This document shows positions 1-12,650 of a stretch of 64,000 nt of DNA, piece by piece (positions within the stretch are counted from its first letter, which is position 1; each line of letters starts with the position of its first letter). The stretch is taken from contig NC_089219.1 in assembly GCF_963924675.1 (NCBI RefSeq), positions 147,146,288 to 147,210,287 of the forward strand, written 5' to 3'. The position numbers were made by a program, and so were the translations under genes. The notes beneath the pieces are model-generated. The model searched no databases. It saw nothing but the letters and a program-made list of their open reading frames with translations, and had not been told where the DNA came from. The DNA is from Phocoena phocoena (taxonomy: Eukaryota; Chordata; Mammalia; Artiodactyla; Phocoenidae).

Positions 1-398
1 AGGGTTCAGGAGAATCAGTACAAGCCAACCCCCTTCCTGGAATCAGAGCTCAGGGTACATGCCCCACCGAGAGTGAACTTGTAGCAGCAACAGAGAATGT
101 CAGCTTATCACAGCGCCTGAAACATGCAGGAACTGGAGAGGTGTTTTCCAGTAATGATGATAAAAATTTCTGCTCGTCCGTCCAAGTTCTTCACTGCACT
201 TTTCCTCCCCTTTTAATATTTTCTCAGGGATTTCATAAATTAAACAAAGTGTTTATTTCTCAGCATTGATCATTCTGGTGCCCTACTGAGTGAGATCAGT
301 ACGTGCACAGGGATTGTCCTTCGGGACTGCAGATTCAGAATGAGAACCAGGTACGGCTCAACCCAAGCTTTCTGACAAATACCTCAGCCTAATCCAAA
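1..398. other. unique intronic sequence, nothing recognised
   Basis: No splice-bounded coding similarity and no repeat family that I recognise. AT/GC composition is ordinary. Confidence 0.5.
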
Positions 399-412
399 GA
401 CACAGAAAAGAG

Positions 413-636
413 GGATTTCCCTGGTGGTCCAGTGGTTAAGAATCCACCTTCCAATGCCAGAGGACATGGGTTCGATTCCTGGTCGGGGAACTAAGATCTC
501 ACATGCTGCGGGGAAACTAAGCCCGTGCGCTGCAACTAGAGAGCCCGCGGGCTGCAACGAAAAGATCCCGCGTGCCGCGAAAAGACCCGACGCAGCCAAA
601 TAAATGAAGATTTTAAAAAAAAAAAAAAACAAAAAA
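413..636 (+). mobile_element. CHR SINE (tRNA-Glu-derived, older subtype)
   Basis: The tRNA-like head begins TTTCCCTGGTGGTCCAGTGG (A-box region) and carries GGGTTCGATTCC (B box). The body has the older 'AACTAAGCCCGTGCGCTGCAACTA' type of middle section and ends in a poly-A tail. It is flanked by a 14-bp target-site duplication with one mismatch: GACACAGAAAAGAG (399-412) and GACATAGAAAAGAG (637-650). It lies antisense to HHAT. Confidence 0.92.
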
Positions 637-650
637 GACATAGAAAAGAG

Positions 651-3179
651 AGAGAGCAGAGGTTCTAGAGATCATTCCTGAATATCTTCCTAAAGCCTGC
701 ACATCTCTGGGGTCACTTGCATCTTGATTTCAGCTGTGCTCCTGTTACAAACAGAATTCTGAATTAACAAGCAAAAAGGACTAAGCTAGAGGGTGAGTCT
801 CAAATAGGAGATTTACTTATTCCTGGTGACCCTACTATGGATCATCTGTGGCTACTCTGTAAGCCTTGGTAGTGTCCTCTGAAAGCCTAGAGAAATGAAT
901 TCCTGATCCCCTCCCCGTTTCTCCCCTGCCAGTCCCAGGTCTGGTCTGTAGGCTCAGATATACCTGCTACCCTATAGCTTCCCATCCATGGCTCTCTCCT
1001 CCAGCATCATTCTGGAGCACGGGTTTTACTGCCACCAACTGTGAGAGTGTGGCTTTCTCATGGATAAGCTGTGTAGCAGGCAGTGACTAAGTTGTCTGCC
1101 TGCACATGGTTGTTCTGGAAAGCTCTCACGTGATGCTGACATGCCCCTGGTTAGAGGCCACCAGACAAGATGACCTCTAGTCTCTCCCCGTCCTCTGAGA
1201 GGCCACAAGCATGCACAGGGGATGCTGCCAAACAAGACCAGAGAAGAGATAACGACACAGCATAAAAACTGGTAATGAAAGAGAAATAGGGATGAAGCAG
1301 GATTGTAATTCAGCACTCTTCACCTCTGAGAATAAGGAGACATTAATCTGGCCGTTTCTGCATTTTCGAGCAGAAGAAGATACTTTCTCAGTGTTACTGA
1401 CTCAGTTAGCAGTGACTCAGGAGGTGGGGTGAGAGGAAGCAGGGAGATGGGGGAAAAATCCACAATAAGTCAAGAAAATATGAACTGTTGTAACTGACAT
1501 AAATGTGCCCAAGTAATTCTCTCCAGGTACAGGGGTCACTGATAACACATTTGATTTCTAAGGAACGTGAGGAACTTCTGTTCAAACCCTATCAGTCTTC
1601 CCTAACCTTATATCCTGTTAGGGGAGTTCAAAGACCCCACTGATCTTTCCCTTTTTAATGTCGATTACAAAGAGCGCACATTGCTTGGTTAAAGCTCAAA
1701 GTGGTTCTCCTTTTGTGGGAAATGATTACAATTATTAAATAATCAACACAGAGATAACCAGAGAGGAAAACACTGTTTGCGTTAGGTTGCTAAGCGGGGC
1801 TGTGGTGCCGGGTTACCTGGTACAGGGCGAGGGCCGGGCTACAGGGGGAGGCAAAGCTGGGGGGCAAGAGGCAGAGCAAGGGGACAGATACAGCAGACAG
1901 TGAGGGCTGGAGGCACGGGGATCCTCTCTCCAGCACCTGAGACCCTGGTTCCTACTGCTCTTCCTTTGATTCTCTGATTACCCCAGTATCTCTCTCAGCT
2001 ACATGATTCAATAAATTCCTATTTCTGCTCAGGAAAAACAGAAGTCAGCATAAGAGCAAATACAAAGGAGCCTCTTATCTCAGAGACAGGAGGGAAGATC
2101 TAAGATTTGAAATGACCGACTACAAGTCAATCTTTAGAAATAGTTAATTTATTTTTTAAAAATTAACAAGAATGGTAAAGGCACAGGCTGTTGGAATCAA
2201 TAGGCTAGAAAGACTTAAGGAGAAATCAAGATGCTCATGGGCAGTTCTTGATTATCTGACCCCCACCCCGGGGTGAGTGGGTGGAAGACAAAATAGATGA
2301 TGATAAAGAAAATCCCCAAACCCAATTTTAACTAAGAGCCCCATCCTCTGAACTGGCAAAATTAGCCTTGCCAACACGCAGCAAACTTGACAGAACACTG
2401 TGTCTCTTCATTGTGAACCAGTGGGAAGGCAGAATGATGAGCCAGAAAAAGGAAAAAGAGGACCTGTCTGGATAATCCACAGGAGGGTAATAATTAATAG
2501 CAAAGGGGATGGAAGCCTTGGCTGCAACTCGTCTTTCCTCTTTGGGTTCCCTCGTCTCATTGTAGAAGGTGACAGATTTGACATCAGGGATTTCTTTCTA
2601 TCTTCGGAACCATCTGGCCTTAGTCACTGGTTTACAGGAACTCCAGAGGTAAGCACCACATTCAGGGTTCCCAGGAGAAAAAAAATGCCATCTGGGCAAG
2701 GCTGGAAGAGTATATTCCCTTGGCCCAGCCAGCTCCGTCAATAAATATGACACTCTGGGCCCCTAGGGCCACAGGGCCAAAATTCCCACTTTAAACACTT
2801 CCTATCTTTTGCACTGTCTCTTCTGAAGTCCTATCGCAATTACTGTCATCACTCCTGTGGTCCTTCACATCTAGGATGCAGGCTGTTCACGTGCAGGGTC
2901 AAGCCTCACATGTTAGTCACCCATCCTCATGGCTCAGGTGCTTGAAAGGTTGAGGAATTGTAAACCAAACAGGGAGGAAAAAAAAAAAATAATTGCGCAA
3001 TGAAGGTCCGTCAGGTATGAAAAGAACTGCCAACTTGATCAGATAAGGCACTGATTAGTAAACAGATTATCATTTTCATTACCATGACTACATGAGGATA
3101 AAAAAGAGCCCTGGTCTCGTCAAGGTCTCTTCCCAGAGGACAGATGAGTCTGTGGCCATCCAGTATTCTGGCAGCAAAA
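651..3179. other. unique intronic sequence
   Basis: I see no exon or clear repeat. Short open frames here (for example 2400-2744 on plus and 1026-1316 on minus) have no recognisable protein similarity and no flanking splice signals that would tie them to HHAT. The block around 1640-1760 is AT-rich with low repetitiveness. Confidence 0.45.
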
Positions 3180-3360
3180 AACCCCAGGGGATGTTTGGAA
3201 ATTTGCTGGACATTTTTGGTTGTCCCAAGGACAACACAATTGGCAGGAGGTAACTGTGGCATTTGATGGGCCCGGGATTATAAACATACTGCAATGTGTG
3301 GGATAGAACCGTCCTGCCCAAAATGTCAACAGCGCCCTCTTGAGAAAGGGTCAAAGGTTT
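3180..3360 (+). mobile_element. hAT-Charlie non-autonomous DNA transposon, MER20-like
   Basis: It keeps the family's landmarks in order: CCCCAGGGGATGTTTGG, GGACATTTTTGGTTGTC, CATACTGCAATGTGTGGGA, CCTGCCCAAAATGTCAA and TTGAGAAAGGGTC. These correspond to a mammalian MER20-type element remembered from other genomes. It is heavily diverged, so the insertion is old. The family name is from memory. Confidence 0.65.
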
Positions 3361-4680
3361 TCTTCTACTTTCATTATAGAGCTAACTTCTCTCTCGGCCC
3401 ATGGGGCGCAGAACCTTCCTTCCTCTCTCACTAGGAGCAATGGCAAAAACATGCCTCTTTCCCCCTGGGGCCCAGAAAAATGCACCCCAGGGCAGGGAAA
3501 GCGTTCTTTTATAGTGTCCCAGTGCTAGGCTCCCTCGCTCCCCCCAACCCCCGCCACTACCACCTGGTATCACATTTGAGAGAGGGGGAGCCTCTTGTGT
3601 CCCCAGCTATGTTCAGGCAAGACGTAGCAACCTCCTCACCCTCACAGCCCTGAGACCTGGAGAAGAAAGGAAGAATGGGAGGCCAAGCACGTTGGAAAGC
3701 ACCACTTTGTTCCCCTACAGGGATGACCAGTGCTCTCGCACTGACTTTTAACTCATGTGACAGGTTGGGGCAGTTTCTCTCCATGTTAGTGTCACTATAA
3801 CCCACTCTTCAGGCCCAAGAGCAGGCACCCTCTAATTCCTCGGGGTGAGCTCGCTGTCTCTGAAAGAAGAAACAAGGGCTGGTGTGTGGAAATGCTACAA
3901 CTAACAGTTTAGCGACGGCTCTAAACTTCCCTCTAAGACACTAACTCCAAAGGTGAGGCATGTAACCCAAACAAAGGAAACCTGGGGCTGAACTAAACGT
4001 CTGTCAGAAGTTTGCAGTTCCTGCTGCGAGGTGTCTGCAAGTGTGTTTATTCATATCTCCATGGCAACCCCTCTATCTTTTCCAGTCAACATCCTGTCCT
4101 TGGAAATCACAGGACTGGCCAGACAAACAAGCCAGGGCCTGGGGTGGGGGGTGCGGTCCACGGAATCTGGGTCAGAAGTGATGCTCAGAGTGGCCATGGG
4201 GGTGAGAAGCAGGTGGTGTGGTGGGGCTGCAGGTGGCTGTGCTCCGGGGGCCCCGCACTTGTCCACGGAGGGCCCGCACGTGGGGCTGAGACAGGAGGAG
4301 GGGATGGGCTGAGCATCTGGGGGAGCATATGGGCCGGAGGAACGGCTGCTGGAGACAGTGACAAAGGCTTGGCAAGTGGGACCTGATGCTTTTTATTTTT
4401 AAGTGGGGGAGAAGCTAAAAAAAGAAACCGGGTGGGTTTGAGCAGCTGGACACAGTTCTTCCATATAATCACTGAAGTTTTTCATTCTCTAATAAAAACA
4501 CTAACGAGAGGGAAAGAGAGGATAAACAAGGACATGGCAACGGGAGAGACTAGTGCAGACCAGGGAGAGCAAACGAGGGGTGGACACCCCACAGGCCATA
4601 AAGATGAGACCAAAGACAACAAAAGAAACAATTATAGCTCTTGTGAAAGAGAAGGGTGGTCAGAGTGAAACACTCAGGGT
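3361..4680. other. unique intronic sequence, GC-richer at 4130-4350
   Basis: The region around 4130-4350 is GC-rich and opens several overlapping short frames on both strands, as GC-rich DNA tends to do. None has recognisable domains. No CpG island can be claimed by eye. Confidence 0.45.
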
Positions 4681-4689
4681 CAGGAGGAC

Positions 4690-4930
4690 CCAAACCCCAA
4701 ACTCATTCCAGTGTCCCTGTCCCATCTCTGTACCAACCTGCCAGGACACTGCTCCCCTTGCTTCCATTCTCAAGGCACTTGGGTCATTTCCACTTAGAAG
4801 TCTGTTTTACCAGTTACCCATCTCTCTCATGTTCCCACCAGCATGGTAAGTTCCTGAAGGACAGCGTGGCCTATTCTTCAATCTGTATCACCCAAGGCCC
4901 ATGCATACTCTGTGTGCGCTCAGTAATTAT
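4690..4930 (+). mobile_element. L2 LINE 3'-end relic
   Basis: It resembles the L2 3' end in the plus orientation: GTAAGTTCCTGAAGGACAGC, then a 'CTGTATCACCCAAGGCCCATGCA' type block, then GCGCTCAGTAATTA. Strong divergence fits an ancient insertion. Confidence 0.5.
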
Positions 4931-5539
4931 CTTACACCTGTTCCTCCCTTTGCCCTACGTAAGTTACGGAATCTCCTGACTTCCTTACTATTCCATCCCC
5001 ACGCTATATCCAAGCCAAATGAATACATGAAGGCACTCAGAAAGCAACACTTTGTACACGTATGGAGTGTCAAAAAAATCTCTGGCCAATGAAGTTAAAA
5101 TTTTCAATCTCTGTTTGCTACTGTGATCTAAGCAATGCATGCTCCTAAGAGAGAGTCAGATACCTGCAGTGATGAAGGCAAAGCTGGCTTTGCTTAAACG
5201 GAACAGTTACCTGCTCCACAGTTTAGAAGTCCAGTTCAGTTAAAAACAGCAGAGGCTATAACTTAGGATCCAAATCCATGCAGCATATGAAAAGATTTCA
5301 GAGAACTCTCAAATAACTAAGCAAACAGCTGTCTCCTGTTACATTTAGAAAGCTTAAGCCATATATTAAGTGCCTGGGGTCTTGCTAAAAGTTCTGGAAT
5401 GGCCAACAGAACCGTGTCACCCTGTGTTTTTACTTTTCCACTACCATGGACCCACCTCCAGTCTGTACGTCTCTGCTCTGGATTTCGCAGAAGCCTCTTT
5501 CTTAACTGGCATGCTCTACTCTAGCCTTCACTCCTCTAG

Positions 5540-5870
5540 TTCATCAAGCACACTGACTATGACTCTCCATTATGCAAAGTATTTTAGTGGTTTTTCGTTG
5601 CTTACAGACTAAAATCCAAACTGGGAAGGCACTTTACAATCAGAGACCATTTCACTTTCCAACCTTAACTCCTACCACTCTTTATCAATGGTATAGCTCT
5701 ATTCACTGCTCTCCAAACATAACATGCACTTTTACATCTCTGTGCCTTTGTACAAGCTATTTTCTCTACTTAGAATGTGCCCTCCTTATTCCTTCCTTCA
5801 AGCTCCAGCCCAATGTCAGCTCAGGAGAGCAATGGCTTTGGACCAGCCCAAATTGGGTTCAGGTTCTGGC
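5540..5870 (+). mobile_element. L2 LINE relic
   Basis: The order of L2-type landmarks is kept: CAGACTAAAATCCAAACT, then CTCTGTGCCTTTGTACAAGC, then TTAGAATGTGCCCTCCTTAT, then CAAGCTCCAGCCCAATGTCA. Open frames in this block are by-products of the relic. Confidence 0.62.
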
Positions 5871-6064
5871 TTTCCACCTTTTAACTGTGCTGCCCAGCAC
5901 AAGCTCAGTATCCCCATCTACCTAGTTCACAGTTGGTATTTGATAACTGTAGGCCACCCTAAACCTGGGAGTGTTGATCACCTATTTTCTGTTTCTATAA
6001 GCTATGGGATAGATAGCATCAATCTATATAGGTCTTAGAGAGCTACAATTTTTAATGTAAAAAA

Positions 6065-6215
6065 ATTCACTATGTGAGGAGCTTTACCTATACTGCAAAG
6101 TAGGTTAAATTATTCCCATTTTACAAAGGACGAACTAGAGGAGCAAACATTAAGTAACTGGTCCCAGGTTACATACACTGGTAAGTACAGAGCAGGATTC
6201 ACACAGGTTTCTCTA
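6065..6215 (-). repeat. MIR SINE relic
   Basis: The MIR core in reverse is visible as TATTCCCATTTTACAAAGGA, followed by AAGTAACTGGTCCCAGGTTACA. Diverged mammalian-wide SINE. Confidence 0.65.
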
Positions 6216-6254
6216 ACTCAATGTCTTCCTACCCCCCACTACATTATACAACTT

Positions 6255-6360
6255 CACGTCTGTGTAACAGTGATTATCCCCTCCTCTAGACTGGAATATT
6301 CAAGGAGTTTATCTCTTCAGTGCCAGATGCAAAGTAGATTTTCAAGAAATGTTTGCTCCA
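6255..6360 (+). mobile_element. L2 3'-end relic
   Basis: CTAGACTGGAATATTCAAGG, then TCTTCAGTGCCAGATGCAAA and AAATGTTTGCTCC follow the plan of the L2 terminus (stop-gap text 'tgaggacagg...agcgcctagca...aatgtttg'). Confidence 0.45.
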
Positions 6361-6599
6361 CAGATACTTCATGCATGTGTTCCTTTAGCAATGGTTGATA
6401 GATACCCACCAAGTGTCAATTTCAGGACCTCAATATTTTCAAGAACAATATAGCTTAGAATGACATTGGACTTTTAAAAAGCAATTGGAATTCACAATTA
6501 CAGAAGGAGGTTCAGTATATCTCCCTAGAAAATGACACCTAACAGACCAAAAGTAAGAAAGAATACAGAGTTGCTGAATAGAAATGAATAGACCTAGCA

Positions 6600-7085
6600 T
6601 CCAAATTGAAAAGGATGAAAAATTACCTCTGTTCACAAATGACATGATCTTATATGTAGAAAGCACTAAAGATTCTATTTAAAAAGTTATAACTAACAAA
6701 TTCAGCAAAGGTTGCAGTATATGAAATTAACATGCAAAAATCAGTTGTATGTCTATACATTAACAATGAACAATCTGAAAAGGAAATTAATAATTCCATT
6801 GACGATAGCATCAAAAAGAATAAAATACTTAGGAATACACTTAACAAAGGAGGCAAAATATTGTACACTGAAAACTACAAAACATTGTAGGTATGACATC
6901 CATATCCATGGGCTGGGATACATAATACTGTTCAGATGACTTACCACCCAAAGCTGTCTCTAGCTTCAATTAAATCCCTATCAAAATCCCAAAGATTTTT
7001 GTTTGCTGAAACAGAAAAATTCATACTAACGTTAACATGAAATCTCAAGGGACCCCTGAATGGTCAAAACAATCTTGAAAAAGAA
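6600..7085 (+). mobile_element. old L1 ORF2 fragment (reverse transcriptase region)
   Basis: The translation contains diverged L1 RT-region text: an AAATGACATGATCTTATATG stretch corresponding to the catalytic-aspartate segment, then a thumb-like run ([22 protein letters not shown]) split by stops. It is antisense to HHAT and non-coding. Confidence 0.75.
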
Positions 7086-7087
7086 CA

Positions 7088-8640
7088 GGAGAGTCAATCA
7101 AGATGGTGACATAAGAGGGTCCTGAACTCTACTCCTCCCATGGAGGCACTGAATGGACAGCTATATATGAAGCAATTCCCTATGAATAAATCAATAAAGT
7201 ATAAGAAAGTATCAAACAGAAATCATAGAGCTGAAGAATACAATAACTGAACTGAAAAATTCAATAGAAGGGTTCAACAGTTCAACAACAAACTAGATCA
7301 AGCAGAAGAAGAGCTCAGCAAACTCAAGGGCAGGGCAGTGGACTTCATCCAATCAGAGGAACCAAAAAAAAAAAAAAAAAGAATGAAAATGAGTGAAGAT
7401 AGCTTAAGGGACTTATAGATGCCATCAAGCAGACCAATGTATTATGGGGGTCCCAGAAGGAAAACAGAGAAAGGGGCAGAGCACTTATTCACAGAAATAA
7501 TGGCTAAAAGCTTCCCTAACCTGGGGAAGTAAACAAAGATCTATATCTAGCAAGCCCAAACAGTACCAAATAAGATAAATCTAAAGAGACCCACATAAAG
7601 ACACATTATAATTAAACTGTGAAAAGTTAAAGACAGAGAGGACCTTAAAAGCAGCAAGAGAAAGAAACTTGTTATAAACAAGCGAACTCCCATAAGACTA
7701 TCAGCATATTTTTCAATAAAAATTTTGTAGGCCAGAAGGAGCAGCATAATATATTCAGATTGCTGAAAGAAAAACACTGCCAACCAAGAATACTCTACCT
7801 GGCAAAGCTGTCCTTCTGAACTGAAGGAGAGATAAAGAGTTTTCCCGAACAAAAACAACAAAAAAAGCTGAAGGAATTCATCACCACTAGACCAGCCTTA
7901 CAAGAAATGTTAAAGGGATTTTTTTCAAGTTGAAAAAAAGGGATGCTAATTAGTAACAGGAAAACATGTGAAAGTATAAAGCCTAATGTTAATGGTGGAC
8001 ACAGTTAAATTCAGAGTACTCTAATGTTGTAATTGTGGTGGGTAGATCACTTATAACTCTAGTATAAAGGTTAAAAGCAAAAAGTTTTAAAGATAACTAC
8101 AAGTACAATAATTTGTTAATGAATACACAATGTAAAAAACTCCAAAACATAAAATGTGTGGAGTGGAAGTGTAAAAACCTAGAGCTTTTGTATGCATTTG
8201 AAGTTAACTTGTTATCAGCATAAAATAGACTGTTATAAGTATAAGATGTTTTATGAAAGCATAATGGCAACCACAAAGCAAAAACCTACAGTAGATATAC
8301 AAACATAAGGGAATCAAAGCATACCACTACAGAAAATCATCATATCACAAAGGAATAGAGCAAAAGAGGAACCAAAACACAAAGGAATTACAAAACAAAC
8401 AGAAAATAATTAACAAAATGGCATTAGTAAGTTCATGTCTATCAATAATTACTTTAAGTGTAAATGAACTAAATTATCCAATCAAAAGGCACAGAGTGAC
8501 TAAATGGATTAAAAAACAAGATCCAGCTATATCATGCCTACAAGACACTCACTTTAGCTTTGAGGACACACACAGTGAAGGGATGGAAAAAGATATTTCA
8601 TGAAAATGTAAACCAAAGAAGGCTGGGGTAGTTAAACTCT
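7088..8640 (+). mobile_element. old L1, ORF1 region to start of ORF2 endonuclease (degenerate)
   Basis: Starts near 7088 with an L1-type ORF1 region. ATTATGGGGGTCCCAGAAGG (about 7442) corresponds to the IGVPEG motif, and the ORF1 C-terminal block lies at about 7690-7915 (GCCAGAAGGAGCAG, ACTAGACCAGCCTTACAAGA). An ORF2 start resembling ITLSVNELNYPIKRHR follows at 8445. Many stops and frameshifts are present. At about 8638 the sequence jumps to the far 3' part of ORF2, so most of the endonuclease and all of the RT are missing. Confidence 0.8.
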
Positions 8641-10030
8641 TCAACAAATGGTGCTGAGAAAACAGGATAACCACATGCAAAGCAGTGTATCTGAACCCTC
8701 ACTTTATACAAAAATTAAGTTGATGAATCAAAAATCTATACAACAGGGACTTCCCTGGCGGTCCAGTGGTTAAGACTCCACGCTTCAAATGCAGGGGGTG
8801 CAGGTTCGATCCCTGGTCTGGAAACTAAGATCTCACATGCTGCGTGGTGCGGCCAAAAAAAAAAAAAAAAAAAAAAATCTAAACAACAGAATTGAAACTA
8901 TAAAACTCTTAGAAGAAAACATAGGAAAAAAATTTCATGATATTGGATTTATCAGTGATTTCCTGGATAGGACACCAAAAGCACAGGCAACAAAAGTAAA
9001 AATAGATAAACTGCACTTCACCAAAATTAAAAACTTTTGTGCATCAAAGGACACTATCAACCAAGTGAAAAGGCAACCCAAAGAATGAGAGAAAATATTT
9101 AGAATCACATATCAATAAGGGATTAATATCCAAAATATATAAAGAATTCTGACAACAGAAATACAACCCAATTCAAAAATGGGCAAAGGACTTGAATAGA
9201 TATTTATCCAGAGAAGATATATAAATGGTCAATAAGCACATGAAAAGATTGCTCAATATCACTATTTATTATGGAAATGCAAATAAAACCATAATGAGCC
9301 ACATGAACCACACCTTTACACCTACTAAAATGGCTATAATCAAAAACAGAAAATAAGTGTTGATGAGGATGTGGAAAAATTGAATCCTTGTGCATTGCTA
9401 GTGAGAATGCAAAATGGTGTAGCCATTGTGGAAAACAGTATGGCAGTTCCTCAAAAATTAAAAACAGAATTATCATATAATGCAGCAACCCACTTCTAGG
9501 TATATATTCAAAAGAAATGAAAGCAGGGACAGAACAGATATTTGTATACCAATGTTCATAGCAGTATTATTCACAATAGACAAAACATAGAAACAACCCT
9601 AATGTCCACTGATGGATAAATGTGTAAGCAAACTATGGTATACATGTAGAATGGAAATACTGCTCAGTCTTAGAAAGAAAGGAAATTCTGACAGACACTG
9701 CAACATGGATGAATCATGAAGACGTTAGGCTCAGTTACAATCATGACACAGAAGGGCAAATATTGCACAATACCACTTATATACAGTACCCAGAATAGTC
9801 AAACTCATAGAAAAAGAAAGTGAAATAGTGGTTTCCAGGGATTAGGGGCAAGAGGTAACAGGAGTCATTGTTTAGTAGGCACAGAGTTTCAATCTGGGAT
9901 GATAAAACATTCTGGAGACTGATGGTGGTGACAGTTGCACAACAATGTGAATGTATTTAATGACTCTGAATTTTACACGTGAAAGTGGTTAAACTGGTAA
10001 ATTTTCTGTTATGTACGTTTTATCACAAGA
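8641..10030 (+). mobile_element. old L1 ORF2 C-terminus and 3' UTR (interrupted by SINE)
   Basis: TTCAACAAATGGTGCTGAGA begins the L1 C-terminal region. After the SINE it continues as [18 protein letters not shown], then LDRTPKAQATKVKIDKLHFTKIK. The usual run 'aaatgcaaataaaaccataatgag', 'atgtccactgatggataaa' follows, and a 3' UTR ends near 10030. It is probably the same insertion as 7088-8640 with an internal deletion. Confidence 0.82.
8747..8874 (+). mobile_element. CHR SINE, short subtype, inserted in old L1
   Basis: GACTTCCCTGGCGGTCCAGTG head and GGTTCGATCCC B box, ending early at TGCGGCC plus a long A tail. Target-site duplication AAATCTATACAACAG (8732-8746) and AAATCTAAACAACAG (8875-8889). 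It splits the L1 C-terminal coding remnant, so it is younger than that L1. Confidence 0.93.
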
Positions 10031-10099
10031 ATTATTAGGCCTTGTCTAATAGACAGATCTGCCGAATAGTGAATACATGCAGTTTTCATATACATGTGG

Positions 10100-12085
10100 G
10101 CCATAATCAAACTGAACGTGTACTAAGCCAGGAAAGGAATATAAGTACATTTTAAAAATTTATCATGAAGTTTATGCTCACCAACAACAAATATTAGCAA
10201 AAATTAACACACCGGTAAATTACTTCAAATTTCATTCATTTTAGCTAAAAGTTTTTATTCCAGGAGTAATAAAATGGATAAACTTTGGCAAATGTGATCA
10301 ATTAAGAAAATAAGGTGAAATAAACAACAAGAGGAAATAATACACAGGATACTTAAAAATCTTTGGAGAGTATACAGCAATATATTTGGAAACCTAGATA
10401 AAAGACAATTTATCTAGAAAATTTAAACTACCTAAAACTCTCATAGAAAAAGTAGGAAGACTTAAAAAAAAAAGCATAAACATAGAAGAATTGAAACTGT
10501 GGTCAAAGCTCTATGCTCAAAGAAACACTGCCCAGATATTCTTAATGAGCAAGTTCTACCAGATGGTCAAGAAACAGATAATTTCCATCTCATAGGAACT
10601 GTTTCAGAGGGTAGAAAACCATGGGAAGCTTCCACTCATTTGAGGATGGCAGCATAACTCTGATACCAAAGTCATAAAAAGCCAAAACAAGAAAAGAAAA
10701 CCAGAAGTCAATCTTTGTTCCAGAAATTACCTTAAAAATTCTAAATTAAATAGCCGCAAATCAAATACAGGAATGGTTCAAAGAATACTCTCGATCAAGT
10801 AAGATTTATCCCAGGAATGGAAGGATGATTCAACATTAGAAACAGTAGAAATCCATGTAACTCATGGGATTAAATAATTAAAGCAGAATAATCATATGAT
10901 CACTCAATAGATGACAATAAAGTAAGCTTTTTTAAGTTGATAAAGAGGGTATGTCAAAAACCCAGAGAAAATATTCCCACTAGCTTCAAGAAAAAGACAT
11001 TTTTGGAGCTTCCCTGGCAGTGCAGTGGTTAAGAATCTGCCTGCCAATGCAGGGGACACGGGTTCGAGCCCTGGTCTGGGAGGATCCCGCATGCCGCAGA
11101 GCAACTAAGCCCGTGCACCACAACTACTGAGCCTGTGCTCTAGAGCCCCCGAGCCACAACTACTGAGCCCATGAGCCACAACTACTGAAGCCCGTGCACC
11201 TAGAGCCGGTGCTCAGTGACGAGAAGCCACAGCAATGAGAAGCCCACGCACAGCAACAAAGAGTAGCCCCCGCTCGCCGCAACGAGAGAAAGCCCGCACG
11301 CAGCAACAAAGACCCAACACAGCCAAAAATAAATAACTATTTTTTTTAAAAAACAGTAACTAAAAAAAAGAAAAAGACATTTTTTTCCTGTATCATTCAA
11401 AACTGTACCAAAGGACCAAGTATAGTGAAACAATTAAATGCAGTAAGAGTTAAAATTGTTGGCAAAAACAAAACTGTCATTATTTGTAGATGATATGACC
11501 ATCAATCTAGAAAATTCAAAGGAAACAACCGACAAATCACTAGAGCTAAAAAAAGATTTAAAGTAGATGCAAAATGATCAACTCAAAACAAAAATCAATA
11601 CCTTTCCTACACAATAGCAATAATTCAAAAAGAAATACACAAGACTTCTAAGAAATGATAAAACTTTATGTAAGAAAAAATAACTATTCAAGGCTGGGAA
11701 GACTCAGCATTACAGACATGTCAACTCTACTCAAAGATACAATTCAAAGCAAATCTAATAAATTCCAATATAAATACCAAAGGGAGTTTTGAGAAACTTC
11801 ACTTTTGAGGAAATCTAAGATTCATACAGAAGAAGCAATGTGCAAAAACAGCCAATGTAACTCCAAAAAAGAACAAAAAGGAGCACAGGACTTTCCTTAC
11901 TGGGAATCTTAAGACATTCAAAACTCTAATATTTTAAACAGGCCTAATTAAATAGATCAATGCAACAGAAAAGAGAGCCCAAAAATGAACCCGTGTGTAT
12001 CTGGATATTTACAGTATATTAAATGTGATCTTTCAAATCAGTGAGGGAAAGATTACTGAATAAAACAAATTTAAAATGTAGAAAG
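10100..12085 (+). mobile_element. ancient L1 ORF2 fragment (interrupted by SINE)
   Basis: Strongly diverged L1 RT text: GAGCAAGTTCTACCAGATGG (about 10547), AAGATTTATCCCAGGAATGG (about 10801), and after the SINE a TTTGTAGATGATATGACC stretch (about 11483) encoding FVDDMT at the RT active site. Then come AGACTCAGCATTACAGACAT and a tail around 12000. It is riddled with stops. The subfamily looks older than the L1 copies at 15.9 and 24.3 kb. Confidence 0.75.
11005..11367 (+). mobile_element. CHR SINE, long older subtype
   Basis: Head GAGCTTCCCTGGCAGTGCAG, B box GGGTTCGAGCC, then repeated CACAACTACTGAGCC units and an AAATAAATAACT tail. A 17-bp target-site duplication, AAGAAAAAGACATTTT, lies at about 10988-11004 and 11368-11384. 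The extended body, with three ACAACTACTGA repeats, marks the older subtype. Confidence 0.92.
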
Positions 12086-12089
12086 CATT

Positions 12090-12165
12090 CTTGGTGCAGG
12101 CCATACAAAAACAGGCAGCAGACCAGATTTGGTCCCTGGGCCATCCTTTGCCAACTCCTGCTCTA
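12090..12165 (+). mobile_element. hAT-type DNA transposon end fragment
   Basis: ACAGGCAGCAGACCAGATTT, GGTCCCTGGGCCATCCTTTG and CCAACTCCTG match the terminal part of a common mammalian non-autonomous hAT element ('...gcgggccaaatttggcccgtgggccatagtttgccgacccctg'). Only the end is present. Confidence 0.5.
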
Positions 12166-12229
12166 TTCTATTCTCTGTATTGCCCTAAAGAAACACTTTA
12201 TGAACAAGGAGGCATGAACAGGCAATGTA

Positions 12230-12650
12230 CTGCAGCTGCATTTGCAAAAGAAAAAAAAAAATGAGAGGCAACCTAAATTTTCAACAGAATAATTTTCAAC
12301 AACAGAATAAATCAATTATCACATATCCATATTATGTCCAGTTATGCAGATCTACATACTCTAATATAGAAACATCTTCAAAACATAATATGAGGAGGGA
12401 AAAAAAGTGAAAACTTAAAAATATTTATACATTTCTAAACCACACACACACATATATGTACATACAAAGTATGAAAGGTATGCAAGGCTACACTGCAATC
12501 TGATAACAATGGCTACCTTTCATGGGAGGAAAGTGAACAAGGTGTGTCTGTTTGGGTGATGAGTGCCTTAGAGGAACTTCAGCCTTATCTGTATTTTTTT
12601 CAAGATCATATGGTCATAAATGACTTCATAAAGTATAAAGAATAAAAGAA
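12230..12650 (+). mobile_element. probable old L1 3' UTR fragment
   Basis: Order and composition resemble old L1 3' ends: 'acatatccatattatgtcc', a short CA tract at 12443-12450, GATAACAATGGCTACCTTTC and a TCTGTATTTTTTTCAAGATC end. No coding content. Confidence 0.4.
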
